64,000 nucleotides of DNA from Streptomyces sp. NBC_01717. GTDB lineage: Bacteria > Actinomycetota > Actinomycetes > Streptomycetales > Streptomycetaceae. Below the pieces are notes generated by a model. The model was given only the letters and a program-made list of their open reading frames with translations, searched no databases and was not told the DNA's origin. This document shows positions 31,502-41,531 of this stretch, in pieces (the first letter of the stretch is position 1; each line of letters begins with the position of its first letter). The stretch is taken from contig NZ_CP109178.1 of assembly GCF_036248255.1 (NCBI RefSeq), positions 3,968,001-4,032,000 on the forward strand. The letters are read 5' to 3'. A program made the position numbers and the translations under genes.

Positions 31502-33144
31502 CGCTGCGACTCCCGCTCCGCCTGCACCCGCTTCTCGTAGTGCTCCACCTCCCGCTCGATCTGGCTCTTGTTCCACCCCAGCACCGGCCCCATCAGCTCC
31601 GCGCAGAGCCGCGCGCTGAGGGTGCCCCGGTCGAAGGTCTCGATGGAGATCCGGGTCCGCCGCGTCAGTACGTCGTCGAGATGGCGGGCCCCCTCGTGCG
31701 AGGCGGCGTAGACGATCTCGGCCTTCAGGTAGTCGTCCGCCGCGGGCAGCGGCTCGCCGAGCGAGGGGTCGGCGACGATCAGTTCGAGGATCTCCTCGGT
31801 CATGGATCCGAACCGGTTCAACAGATGCTCCACTCGGGCGACATGGAGCCCGGTGCGGGCCGCTATCCTCGCCCGCGCGTTCCACAGGGCCCGGTACCCC
31901 TCCGCACCCAGCAGCGGGATGTCCTCCGTGACACAGTCCGCCACCCGCTGGTCGAGGCCGTGGACCGCCTCGTCGACGGCATCCTTCGCCATCACCCGGT
32001 ACGTCGTGTATTTGCCGCCCGCGACGACCACGAGCCCCGGCAGCGGATGCGCCACCGTGTGCTCGCGCGAGAGCTTGCTGGTCGCGTCCGACTCACCGGC
32101 CAGCAGGGGGCGCAGCCCGGCATAGACACCTTGAACGTCGTCCCTGGTCAGAGGGGTGTTCAGGACCGAGTTGACATGTTCGAGCAAGTAGTCGATATCG
32201 GCGCTGGACGCCGCCGGATGGGCCTTGTCCAGGTCCCAGTCGGTGTCCGTCGTCCCGACGATCCAGTGGCGCCCCCACGGGATCACGAACAGCACGGACT
32301 TCTCGGTCCGCAGGATCAGACCGGTCGAGGAGTGGATGCGGTCCTTCGGGACGACCAGATGGATGCCCTTGGACGCCCGGACATGGAACTGTCCGCGCTC
32401 GCCGATCAGCGCCTGGGTGTCGTCCGTCCACACCCCGGTGGCGTTGACCACCTGTTTGGCCCTGACCTCGTACTCCCCGCCCGCCTCGACGTCCTCCACC
32501 CGCGCGCCGACGACCCGCTCGCCCTCTCGCAGGAAGCCGATCACCCGCGCCCGGTTCGCCACGTGCGCGCCGTAGCCGGCGGCCGTGCGCACCAGCGTCG
32601 CCACATAGCGGGCGTCGTCCATCTGGGCGTCGTAGTACTGCAACGCTCCGACCAGTGCGTCCTTCTTGAGCGCGGGCGCGACCTGCAGGGCGCGGCGGCG
32701 GGAGAGATGCCGATGCACGGGCAGCCCGCGACCATGCCCGGACGACACCGACATCGCGTCGTACAGCGCGACACCCGAACCGGCGTAGAGCCGCTCCCAG
32801 CCCTTGTGCTGCAGCGGATAGAGGAACGGCACGGGCTTCACCAGGTGCGGGGCCAGCCGCTCCAGCAGCAGCCCACGCTCCTTCAGCGCCTCCCGTACGA
32901 GCGCGAAGTCGAGCATCTCCAGATAACGCAGCCCGCCATGGATCAGCTTGCTCGACCTGCTCGACGTGCCGGAAGCCCAGTCGCGCGCCTCGACCAGCCC
33001 GGTCGAGAGTCCTCTTGTGGCCGCATCCAGCGCCGTCCCGGCGCCGACCACGCCCGCCCCCACGACCAGCACGTCCAGTTCGCGCTCGGCCAGCGCGGCG
33101 AGCGCCTCGGCACGCTCCGCGGGTCCCAGTGTCGCTGTCCTCAC
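31438..33144 (-). CDS. glpD: Glycerol-3-phosphate dehydrogenase (aerobic)
   Basis: FAD-dependent, membrane-associated enzyme oxidising glycerol-3-phosphate to dihydroxyacetone phosphate and passing electrons to quinone. The 568-residue protein has the FAD motif VLVVGAGVVGAGTALDAATRG near residue 30, followed by the family hallmark SSRSSKLIHGGLRYLE, and the C-terminal DAO-associated domain (about 400-540). I start at GTG 33144, with GGGAGG 5 nt upstream, rather than at upstream in-frame codons. No glpF/glpK neighbours are seen, so it is a stand-alone copy. The last ~30 residues are polar and variable, and their coding overlaps the serine hydrolase gene. Confidence 0.95.
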   Translation of the reverse strand: MRTATLGPAERAEALAALAERELDVLVVGAGVVGAGTALDAATRGLSTGLVEARDWASGTSSRSSKLIHGGLRYLEMLDFALVREALKERGLLLERLAPHLVKPVPFLYPLQHKGWERLYAGSGVALYDAMSVSSGHGRGLPVHRHLSRRRALQVAPALKKDALVGALQYYDAQMDDARYVATLVRTAAGYGAHVANRARVIGFLREGERVVGARVEDVEAGGEYEVRAKQVVNATGVWTDDTQALIGERGQFHVRASKGIHLVVPKDRIHSSTGLILRTEKSVLFVIPWGRHWIVGTTDTDWDLDKAHPAASSADIDYLLEHVNSVLNTPLTRDDVQGVYAGLRPLLAGESDATSKLSREHTVAHPLPGLVVVAGGKYTTYRVMAKDAVDEAVHGLDQRVADCVTEDIPLLGAEGYRALWNARARIAARTGLHVARVEHLLNRFGSMTEEILELIVADPSLGEPLPAADDYLKAEIVYAASHEGARHLDDVLTRRTRISIETFDRGTLSARLCAELMGPVLGWNKSQIEREVEHYEKRVQAERESQRQPDDQTADAARLGAPDIVPV

Positions 33145-33392
33145 TGCTGCCTCCCGGTAGATCGGGGTGGTCCGGCACAGGGATGCGGTCCGACCGCGGG
33201 GTCGGGTGCCCGTGCCCACCACTCGATTCTGTCCGCGGTCCGCGACTTCAGCCACCGCCTGTGGACAACACCCGGTCGACGAGAGCCACACAATGCGACA
33301 TATAGGTCATATTTAAGCCTAGTGTGACATTGCACTGTCCCCAGCGGTTGCGCTTTCAGCCTTCATGGTCTTAGGGAAGGACGGCCACCCAC

Positions 33393-34655
33393 ATGCCCGC
33401 AGACCTCGCCATCATCGGACTCGGTCACCTCGGTCTGCCCCTCGCCCAAGCCGCCGTCGCCGCCGGTATCCAAACCGTCGGCTACGACACCGACCCCCGC
33501 CCGTTCGCCGAGCTCTCCGCCGGCCGCACACCCGTCGAAGGCTCCCTCTCCGCTTCGGAGATCCGCCGGATGCTCTCGGGGGGCTTCCGGCCCACCACCG
33601 ACCCGGCCGAACTCGGCCGGGTCCGCACCGCCGTGATCTGCGCGCCCACCCCCCTCGGCGCCGACCGCACCCTCGACCTCAGCGCCGTCGGCGACGCCGC
33701 CCGCGCCCTCGCCGCCCGGCTGCGCCCGCACACCACCGTCCTGCTCGAGTCGGCCGTGCCCCCCGGCACCACCGAGAACTTCGTGCGTCCCCTCCTCGAA
33801 GAGGGATCGGGGCTGCGCGCAGGCCGCGACTTCCACCTCGCGTGCTCCCCCAGCCGCCTCGACCCCGGCAACCGCACCCACGTCTACAGCAACACCCCCA
33901 AGGTCATCGGTGGCCTCACCCCGGCCTGCACCGAATCGGCCGCCACCTTCTACGGCCGGCTGACCGACAAGGTCGTACGGGCCCGCGGGCCGCGCGAGGC
34001 CGAGATGACGAAGGTCCTGGAGACCAACTTCCGGCACGTCAACATCGCGCTGGTCAACGAGATGGCAGTGCTCTGCCACGACCTCGGCGTCGACCTCTGG
34101 GACGTCATCCGGTGCGCCGAGACCAAGCCGTTCGGCTTCCAGCCGTTCCGTCCGGGCCCCGGCGTCGGCGGTCACTGTCCCCCGGTCGACCCTGGCTTCC
34201 TCCCGTACAGCAGTCGCACCCCCGGCCACCCGCTGCGGATGGTCTCGCTCGCCCAGGAGATCAACGACCGGATGCCGAGCTACGTGATCCAGCGCTGCGC
34301 CACCCTGCTGAACGAACACGGCAAGTCCGTCCGCGGAGCCCGGGTCCTGCTCCTCGGCGTCACCTACAAGCCGGACCTGGCCGACCAGGAGGCCTCCCCC
34401 GCCCGGGAGATCGCCAACCGGCTGATGGACATGGGTGCGCAGATCGGCTACCACGACCCGCACGTCCTGGACTGGCGCGTCCGCGAACTGCCGGTGCCGC
34501 GCGCGGACTCGCTGTACGAAGCGGCGTCGAGCGCGGACCTGACGGTGCTGCTCCAGCACCACCGTACGTACGACCTGCAGGGCCTCGCGGTGAAGGCCCA
34601 ACTCCTCCTGGACACCCGGGGAGCCACCCCGGCAGGAGCGGCGCACCGGCTGTGA
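33393..34655 (+). CDS. Nucleotide-sugar dehydrogenase (UDP-glucose/UDP-ManNAc DH family)
   Basis: NAD-dependent four-electron dehydrogenase converting a nucleotide sugar to its uronic acid, a precursor of cell-surface polysaccharides. The N-terminal Rossmann motif is IIGLGHLGLPLAQAA, the central domain has EMTKVLETNFRHVNIALVNE, and the catalytic Cys262 lies in GVGGHCPPVDP (usual form GGHCIPVDP). The C-terminal domain begins LLLGVTYKPDLADQEASPA. Overall it is closest to WecC/UDP-ManNAc-type enzymes, but substrate assignment is open. ATG 33393 has GGGAAGGA 11 nt upstream. It stands apart from any polysaccharide cluster, divergent from glpD across 248 nt that includes an A/T-rich promoter zone (about 33295-33330). 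Confidence 0.88.
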   Translation: MPADLAIIGLGHLGLPLAQAAVAAGIQTVGYDTDPRPFAELSAGRTPVEGSLSASEIRRMLSGGFRPTTDPAELGRVRTAVICAPTPLGADRTLDLSAVGDAARALAARLRPHTTVLLESAVPPGTTENFVRPLLEEGSGLRAGRDFHLACSPSRLDPGNRTHVYSNTPKVIGGLTPACTESAATFYGRLTDKVVRARGPREAEMTKVLETNFRHVNIALVNEMAVLCHDLGVDLWDVIRCAETKPFGFQPFRPGPGVGGHCPPVDPGFLPYSSRTPGHPLRMVSLAQEINDRMPSYVIQRCATLLNEHGKSVRGARVLLLGVTYKPDLADQEASPAREIANRLMDMGAQIGYHDPHVLDWRVRELPVPRADSLYEAASSADLTVLLQHHRTYDLQGLAVKAQLLLDTRGATPAGAAHRL

Positions 34656-34763
34656 GGGCTGTCCCCCCAAGGATTTCGGTGGGCGATGTCGGAGACGGCT
34701 GCTAGCCTGCGGCGTCACTTCTCGCACAGTCGTGCGCTTCCGTCCCAGGGGGGATCCAGCACC

Positions 34764-35348
34764 ATGAGTCAGCCCGTGCCACCGCCGAACCAGCCGTACG
34801 ACGCCCAGCCCGGCGGCGGCAACCCGTTCGCCGCCCAGCAGCCGGGCCAGCCCGGCGTCCCGACCGGCAACCCGTTCGCCGGTCAGCAGCCCGGACAGCC
34901 CGGCCAGTTCGGCGGCGTGCCGTTCACCCCGGCCCCCGCCCCCATGCGGAACAACATCGGTCTGGGTGTAGCCACCGCTGTGGCCGCTGCCATCGTCGCG
35001 GCGATCCTCTACGGCGTCATCGCCGGTGCGATCGAGCGCGAGGTCGGCTACATCGCCATCGGCGTCGGCCTCCTGGTCGGCTTCGGCGCGGGGAAGGTCG
35101 GCGGCAGCAACCCGGTCCTGCCGATCGTCAGCGCCGTCCTGTCGCTCGGTGCTGTCTACCTCGGACAGCTCATCGGCATGGCCGTGATCGTGTCCGACAA
35201 GTACAGCGTCTCGTTCACGGACGTCTTCTTCGACAAGTTCGGTGTGCTGACCGATGCCTGGAGCGAGACCGCGGACTTCAAGACGTATTTGTTCCTCGCC
35301 ATCGGCGCCTTCGCGGCGTACAGCGGCGCCAGGAAGGCGAGCAACTGA
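34764..35348 (+). CDS. Pro/Gln-rich N-terminal tail membrane protein
   Basis: A 194-residue protein of unknown function. The first ~60 residues are Pro/Gln/Gly-rich with near-repeats (GNPFAAQQPGQPG, GNPFAGQQPGQPG), like many actinobacterial cytoplasmic tails. Hydrophobic spans follow near 72-95 (ATAVAAAIVAAILYGVIAG), 98-112, 120-145 and at the C-terminus (TYLFLAIGAFAAYSG). ATG 34764 is chosen because AGGGGGGA lies about 9 nt upstream; an earlier in-frame ATG (34686) has none. It ends just before a 21-bp terminator stem. Confidence 0.75.
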   Translation: MSQPVPPPNQPYDAQPGGGNPFAAQQPGQPGVPTGNPFAGQQPGQPGQFGGVPFTPAPAPMRNNIGLGVATAVAAAIVAAILYGVIAGAIEREVGYIAIGVGLLVGFGAGKVGGSNPVLPIVSAVLSLGAVYLGQLIGMAVIVSDKYSVSFTDVFFDKFGVLTDAWSETADFKTYLFLAIGAFAAYSGARKASN

Positions 35349-35356
35349 CCGCACGC

Positions 35357-35402
35357 ATACGGGAGGGCCCGGACCGCTCATGCGGTCCGGGCCCTCCCGT
35401 AT
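35357..35402. terminator. Very strong bidirectional terminator
   Basis: A 21-bp perfect stem (35357-35377 with 35382-35402) closes a TCAT loop. It is 8 nt from the stop of the membrane gene and 12 nt from the end of guaB3 on the other strand, so it ends both convergent transcripts. Confidence 0.9.
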
Positions 35403-35414
35403 GTCCGAGTGAAA

Positions 35415-36539
35415 TCAGCGGCGGTGCTGCGAGTCCGCCACCGTCACCTCGACGCGCTGGAACTCCTTGAGGTCGCTGTACCCCGTCGTCGCCATCGCCC
35501 GGCGCAGTGCACCGAAGATGTTCATCGAGCCGTCAGGGGTGTGCGAGGGGCCGGTGAGGACCTCCTCCGTCGTACCGACGGAGCCCAGGTCCACCAGCTT
35601 GCCGCGCGGCACGTCCTCGTGGACCGCCTCCATGCCCCAGTGCCGGCCGCGACCGGGCGCGTCCGTCGCACGGGCCAGCGGGGAGCCCATCATCACGGCG
35701 TCGGCGCCGCAGGCGATGGCCTTCGGCAGGTCGCCGGACCAGCCGACGCCGCCGTCCGCGATCACGTGCACATACCGGCCACCGGACTCGTCCATGTAGT
35801 CGCGGCGGGCCCCGGCCACATCGGCGACCGCGGTCGCCATCGGAACCTGGATACCGAAGACGTTGCGCGTGGTGTGCGCGGCGCCGCCGCCGAACCCGAC
35901 GAGGACACCGGCCGCGCCGGTACGCATCAGGTGCAGGGCCGCGGTGTACGTGGCGCAGCCGCCGACGATCACCGGGACGTCCAGTTCGTAGATGAACTGC
36001 TTGAGGTTGAGCGGCTCGGCCGCACTCGAGACGTGCTCGGCGGAGACCGTCGTACCGCGGATGACGAAGATGTCGACGCCGGCGTCGACGACGGCCTTGG
36101 AGAACTGGGCGGTGCGCTGCGGCGAGAGCGCGGCGGCGGTGACGACACCGGAGTCGCGCACCTCCTTGATGCGCTGCCCGATCAGCTCCTCCTGGATCGG
36201 CGCGGCGTAGATCTCCTGGAGGCGGCGGGTCGCCGACTCCACGGGCATCTCGGCGATCTCGTCGAGGAGCGGCTGCGGGTCGGCGTGCCGGGTCCACAGG
36301 CCTTCGAGGTTGAGGACGCCGAGACCACCCAGCTCACCGATCCGGATCGCGGTCTGCGGGGAGACCACGGAGTCCATCGGAGCGGCCAGGAACGGCAGCT
36401 CGAACCGGTAGGCGTCGATCTGCCAGGCGATCGAGACCTCCTTCGGGTCGCGGGTGCGACGGCTCGGTACGACGGCGATGTCGTCGAAGGCGTACGCCCG
36501 GCGGCCGCGCTTGCCGCGCCCGATCTCGATCTCAGTCAC
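35415..36539 (-). CDS. guaB3: GuaB3 family IMP dehydrogenase-related protein
   Basis: A 374-residue TIM-barrel protein of the actinobacterial GuaB3 family. Its opening (EIGRGKRGRRAYAFDDIAVVPSRRTRD) is diagnostic, and it lacks the CBS domains of true IMP dehydrogenase. It conserves IMPDH-like FAAPMDSVVSP and GGCATY, but I do not see the GxGSxCTTR catalytic loop of GuaB; its reaction is not settled from sequence (a GMP-reductase-like role is reported for some). GTG 36539 has GAAAGG upstream. It follows guaB in the same direction, with a strong terminator between, so it has its own promoter. Confidence 0.9.
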   Translation of the reverse strand: MTEIEIGRGKRGRRAYAFDDIAVVPSRRTRDPKEVSIAWQIDAYRFELPFLAAPMDSVVSPQTAIRIGELGGLGVLNLEGLWTRHADPQPLLDEIAEMPVESATRRLQEIYAAPIQEELIGQRIKEVRDSGVVTAAALSPQRTAQFSKAVVDAGVDIFVIRGTTVSAEHVSSAAEPLNLKQFIYELDVPVIVGGCATYTAALHLMRTGAAGVLVGFGGGAAHTTRNVFGIQVPMATAVADVAGARRDYMDESGGRYVHVIADGGVGWSGDLPKAIACGADAVMMGSPLARATDAPGRGRHWGMEAVHEDVPRGKLVDLGSVGTTEEVLTGPSHTPDGSMNIFGALRRAMATTGYSDLKEFQRVEVTVADSQHRR

Positions 36540-36600
36540 GATGGTGTGGCCTTTCAGTTCCCTAGGCGTACTGTCTGCGTTTTCCAGTATCCCCGACACA

Positions 36601-36644
36601 CAGGTGAGGGGCGGTCCCAGTACGCCCGGACCGCCCCTCACCTG
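36601..36644 (-). terminator. Terminator after guaB
   Basis: A 17-bp perfect stem (36601-36617 with 36628-36644) with a 10-nt loop lies 10 nt past the guaB stop, in the gap before guaB3. It separates the two otherwise tandem genes into two transcription units. Confidence 0.85.
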
Positions 36645-36654
36645 TTCTGTTGCG

Positions 36655-38202
<1,548 letters not shown>

Positions 38203-38299
38203 CTAACGGCCTCCGGGGGTGTCTCATTCCACGAGCAAGATCACCTAGAGGTTCTGTAGCTTCGTACGGAACTCCGTTCCGGGGTGAAGCCGGTGCCGC

Positions 38300-38965
38300 T
38301 CACTGCTCGGCGAGGGCCCGCAACCTGCTCAGCGCACGGTGCTGGGCGACCCGGACGGCACCCGGCGACATGCCGAGCATCTGCCCGGTCTCCTCGGCGG
38401 TCAGACCGACAGCGACCCGGAGAACAAGCAGCTCACGCTGGTTCTCCGGGAGGTTGGCGAGGAGCTTCTTGGCCCAGGCGGCATCGCTGCTGAGCAGCGC
38501 GCGCTCCTCGGGCCCGAGCGAATCGTCCGGCCGCTCCGGCATCTCGTCGGAGGGCACGGCGGTCGATCCCGGGTGCCGCATGGCGGCGCGCTGGAGATCG
38601 GCGACCTTGTGGCCGGCGATGGCGAAGACAAAGGCTTCGAAGGGTCTGCCGGTGTCCTTGTACCGCGGCAACGCCATCAGCACCGCGACACAGACCTCCT
38701 GCGCCAGGTCCTCCACGAAGTGGCGGGCATCACCGGGCAGCCGGTTCAGCCGGGACCTGCAGTAGCGCAGGGCGAGGGGATGGACATGGGCCAGCAGATC
38801 ATGGGTGGCCTGGGCGTCGCCGTCGACGGCACGGTGCACCAGAGCACCGATCACCGTCGTCTCGTCGTCGCGCATCGGACCATGGTGCCTCGGTGCCGCT
38901 TCATCCGTGACACCGCGTCCGTAGTTGTGCACCGAAGCGTTATGAGCGGGTGCGCCGGAAGTCAT
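38300..38965 (-). CDS. shbA: Sigma-70 family RNA polymerase sigma factor, ShbA/SigD-like
   Basis: An ECF-type sigma factor with region 2 ([14 protein letters not shown]..., [33 protein letters not shown]) and region 4 ([26 protein letters not shown] and an HTH ending [14 protein letters not shown]). Its position between guaB and bldM/whiD matches the ShbA locus of Streptomyces and the sigD locus of M. tuberculosis. In S. griseus ShbA drives transcription of hrdB, the principal sigma factor (from memory), so this would be a global growth regulator. No anti-sigma gene is adjacent. ATG 38965 is preferred; ATG 38875 (MRDDETT) is a shorter alternative. Confidence 0.8.
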   Translation of the reverse strand: MTSGAPAHNASVHNYGRGVTDEAAPRHHGPMRDDETTVIGALVHRAVDGDAQATHDLLAHVHPLALRYCRSRLNRLPGDARHFVEDLAQEVCVAVLMALPRYKDTGRPFEAFVFAIAGHKVADLQRAAMRHPGSTAVPSDEMPERPDDSLGPEERALLSSDAAWAKKLLANLPENQRELLVLRVAVGLTAEETGQMLGMSPGAVRVAQHRALSRLRALAEQ

Positions 38966-39151
38966 GTCCTGCGCCCTCCCCTTCCGCTCGACCGAATCGT
39001 TCCCGAGGAACTCCACATCTCAAGGATGCGGCATCGGCCGGGAAGCGTCACATACCGCGGGGGCCGGGCTCCCGATCTGCGGTCCGGCACCCCCGTGTCC
39101 CCGTCCACCCTCCGGCGGACGGGGACACCGCCTACCGGCCATCGCCGGTCA

Positions 39152-39763
39152 TCAGCGCACCAGGCCCCAGCGGAAGCCGAGCGCCACGGCGTGCGCCCGG
39201 TCCGAGGCGCCGAGCTTCTTGAAAAGCCGCCGGGCGTGCGTCTTCACCGTGTCCTCGGAGAGGAAGAGCTCGCGCCCGATCTCCGCGTTGGAACGGCCGT
39301 GGCTCATTCCTTCGAGCACCTGGATCTCACGCGCGGTGAGCGTAGGCGCCGCACCCATCTCGGCCGACCGCAGCCGACGCGGGGCAAGCCGCCACGTCGG
39401 ATCGGCCAGCGCCTGGGTGACGGTCGCCCGCAGCTCCGCGCGGGAGGCGTCCTTGTGCAGATAGCCGCGGGCACCGGCGGCGACCGCTAGCGCGACACCG
39501 TCCAGGTCCTCGGCGACGGTCAGCATGATGATCCGCGCCCCGGGGTCGGCGGAGAGCAGCCGCCGGACCGTCTCCACACCTCCCAGACCGGGCATGCGTA
39601 CGTCCATCAGAATGAGATCCGAACGGTCGGCACCCCAGCGGCGGAGAACTTCCTCACCGTTGGCCGCCGTCGTCACACGCTCGACGCCGGGCACGGTCGC
39701 GACCGCGCGACGGAGCGCCTCTCGGGCAAGCGGGGAGTCGTCGCAGACGAGGACGGATGTCAT
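39152..39763 (-). CDS. bldM: Developmental response regulator BldM
   Basis: A 203-residue NarL/FixJ-type regulator needed in Streptomyces for aerial hyphae and, with WhiI, for sporulation genes. The receiver domain has the acidic pair in VCDDSPLARE, Asp in LILMDVRMPGLGG (about 54), Thr in IIMLTVAED and Lys in GYLHKDAS. The C-terminal HTH has LTAREIQVLEGMSHGRSNAEIG and SEDTVKTHARRLFKKLG. Published work on BldM found phosphorylation dispensable (recollection). ATG 39763 has GGAGG 6 nt upstream. Size, sequence and the shbA-bldM-whiD order support the name. A sigma-BldN-type promoter lies about 125 nt upstream. Confidence 0.93.
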   Translation of the reverse strand: MTSVLVCDDSPLAREALRRAVATVPGVERVTTAANGEEVLRRWGADRSDLILMDVRMPGLGGVETVRRLLSADPGARIIMLTVAEDLDGVALAVAAGARGYLHKDASRAELRATVTQALADPTWRLAPRRLRSAEMGAAPTLTAREIQVLEGMSHGRSNAEIGRELFLSEDTVKTHARRLFKKLGASDRAHAVALGFRWGLVR

Positions 39764-39887
39764 GAACGTCCTCCGCAGCTGATGCGCGTCACCTTGAGCC
39801 TCCAGGCTGAATACAAGTCGTCACCTGTGCGGTTGACACTCTCGGACATCTGCCCGATCGCTTTTTCCGTCAACCGCCTCCGCCCTC

Positions 39888-39915
39888 TCAACGATGGTCA
39901 CTCGAAAGAGTTACG
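39888..39915 (-). promoter_or_regulatory. Sigma-BldN-type promoter for bldM
   Basis: On the complementary strand CGTAAC (39915-39910) and CGTTGA (39893-39888) are exactly 16 nt apart, the consensus I recall for sigma-BldN promoters, of which bldM is the classical target. Predicted start near 39881, giving a leader of about 118 nt before the bldM ATG. Confidence 0.75.
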
Positions 39916-40080
39916 GGTCCGACGACCAGGTTCGGCACTCTACGTGAGGAGTCGCACACGGAGGAGAGCGGCGCGGATTGTCCAGTCGTCAATCGAAGCT
40001 TCACCTGAAGGTATGCCCCATTTAGCGGATTTTCTTCCCTTTTGCTGGTGTCTGTGGATAGATTCGCAATCAGTCATATT

Positions 40081-40105
40081 TACATCTACTTACACCGTAG
40101 ATGTA
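40081..40105. promoter_or_regulatory. Inverted repeat upstream of whiD
   Basis: TACATCTAC (40081-40089) and GTAGATGTA (40097-40105) form perfect 9-bp arms with a 7-nt spacer, 72 nt before the whiD start, inside an A/T-rich stretch (about 40020-40110). A likely operator for a developmental regulator, or a leader hairpin if transcription starts upstream. The rest of 39764-40176 shows only the bldM promoter. Confidence 0.55.
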
Positions 40106-40176
40106 CGGTCATGAGCACGGTCACCGACGAACGACTACCGCGTAGCCGACTCAGCATGGTTTCGAGGGGACAAGCA

Positions 40177-40515
40177 ATGGCAGATTTCTCCCGCCTTCCC
40201 GGACCCAACGCCGATCTGTGGGACTGGCAGCTGCTGGCGGCCTGCCGTGGGGTCGACAGCTCACTGTTCTTCCACCCGGAGGGTGAGCGCGGAGCAGCCC
40301 GGAGCGCCCGCGAGAACTCGGCGAAAGAGGTCTGTATGCGATGCCCGGTACGCGCCGAGTGCGCAGCGCACGCCCTGGCCGTGCGTGAGCCCTACGGAGT
40401 GTGGGGCGGACTGACCGAGGACGAGCGCGAAGAGCTCATGGGACGGGCCCGCAACCGACTGATCGCGACAGCAGGGGCGCCATCGGGACTGAGCGCCTCC
40501 TCGGGGCACGGCTGA
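40177..40515 (+). CDS. whiD: WhiB-family transcription factor WhiD
   Basis: A 112-residue iron-sulfur protein of the WhiB family, needed for late spore maturation in Streptomyces. Four cysteines that hold a [4Fe-4S] cluster are at 23, 53, 56 and 62 (AACRG; CMRCPVRAEC), followed by the conserved GVWGG turn (74-78) and a basic C-terminus that contacts DNA. WhiB proteins act by binding region 4 of the principal sigma factor. ATG 40177 has GAGGGGA 6 nt upstream; its length equals that recalled for WhiD. It is divergent from bldM and corresponds in position to M. tuberculosis whiB3. Confidence 0.93.
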   Translation: MADFSRLPGPNADLWDWQLLAACRGVDSSLFFHPEGERGAARSARENSAKEVCMRCPVRAECAAHALAVREPYGVWGGLTEDEREELMGRARNRLIATAGAPSGLSASSGHG

Positions 40516-40559
40516 CCCTCGAACCGCACAGAACGATCGAAGAAACGTTCCTGCACTCC

Positions 40560-41450
40560 CTAGCGGGCGGCCGCCAGGGAAAGCTGGTCCAGCGTGGCCG
40601 CGACGGCCGGGACCTGGGCCAGGTCCGGGAGCGTGAGCGCGACGATCTCACGCTCGACCGCCGGCTCCACCGTCACGGTGCGGGCCCCTTTGGGACGTAC
40701 CGATTCGATCGCCAGCTCCGGCAGCACGGCCACCCCCAGGCCGGCGCCGACCAGGCCGATCACCGCCGGGTAGTCGTCGGTGGCGAAGTCGATCCGGGGG
40801 GTGAAGCCGGACTCCTCGCAGACCTCCACCAGTTGACGGCGGCAGCGCGGGCAGCCCGCGATCCAGGACTCGTCGGCCAGTTCACCGATCCCCACCGCAT
40901 CCGCGCCGGCCAGCCGGTGCCCCTCGGGGACGAGGCCGATCAGCCGGTCGGTGAGCAGCGGACGTACGACCAGGTCGTCCCATTCGGCGCCGGAGGTGCC
41001 GTAGCGGAACGCCAGCGCGATGTCGCAGTCCCCCTCCCGGAGCATCTCGACCGAGCGCGGCGGCTCGGCCTCGACCAGGGAGACCCTCGTACCGGGGTGG
41101 GCGGCGCGGAGGGCGGCGAGGGCGCCGGGAACCAGGGTGGAGCTGCCACTGGGGAACGAGACGAGCCGGACCCGACCGGCCCGCAGCCCGGCGATCGCGG
41201 CGATCTCCTCCTCGGCGGCGGTCAGCCCGGCCAGGATGCCGGAGGCGTGACGTACAAGCGCCTCACCCGCCTGCGTGAGCCTCATCTCGCGACCTGTGCG
41301 GATCAGCAGCGGGGTGCCCGCGGAGGACTCCAGGGCCTTCATCTGCTGGCTGACCGCGGGCTGGGTGCAACCCAGTTCACGCGCGGCGGCGGAGAACGAA
41401 CCGGTGGCGGCCACGGCGCGCAGGACACGGAGATGACGGGCTTCGATCAC
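40560..41450 (-). CDS. LysR family transcriptional regulator
   Basis: A 296-residue LysR-type regulator. The N-terminal winged HTH is textbook (LRVLRAVAATGSFSAAARELGCTQPAVSQQMKALE, about residues 7-41), followed by the linker helix and a two-lobed effector domain (about 90-290) with VRLVSFPSGSSTLVPGAL. The start is GTG 41450. It is divergent from the MOSC gene with an 81-nt gap, the normal layout for a LysR regulator and its target; the effector is unknown. Confidence 0.9.
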   Translation of the reverse strand: MIEARHLRVLRAVAATGSFSAAARELGCTQPAVSQQMKALESSAGTPLLIRTGREMRLTQAGEALVRHASGILAGLTAAEEEIAAIAGLRAGRVRLVSFPSGSSTLVPGALAALRAAHPGTRVSLVEAEPPRSVEMLREGDCDIALAFRYGTSGAEWDDLVVRPLLTDRLIGLVPEGHRLAGADAVGIGELADESWIAGCPRCRRQLVEVCEESGFTPRIDFATDDYPAVIGLVGAGLGVAVLPELAIESVRPKGARTVTVEPAVEREIVALTLPDLAQVPAVAATLDQLSLAAAR

Positions 41451-41531
41451 CTTTCAACCATAAGGCCATCTTGGGGAGGAAGCCAATATCCGGCCTGCAG
41501 CTTTGAGGCGGGGTGGTTAACGTTGCTCCTT

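Noticed and set aside
39764..40000. Sigma-WhiG promoter for bldM
   Set aside because: I found no TAAA-N15-GCCGATAA type sequence; the sigma-BldN match explains the region.
39764..40114. 110-codon plus-strand frame between bldM and whiD
   Set aside because: No ribosome binding site, ends inside the whiD promoter region, and overlaps the sigma-BldN-type promoter.
40401..41531. Upstream extension of the MOSC protein
   Set aside because: It runs antisense to the LysR gene and lacks any start signal; the MOSC domain begins at MKLLTVNVG.
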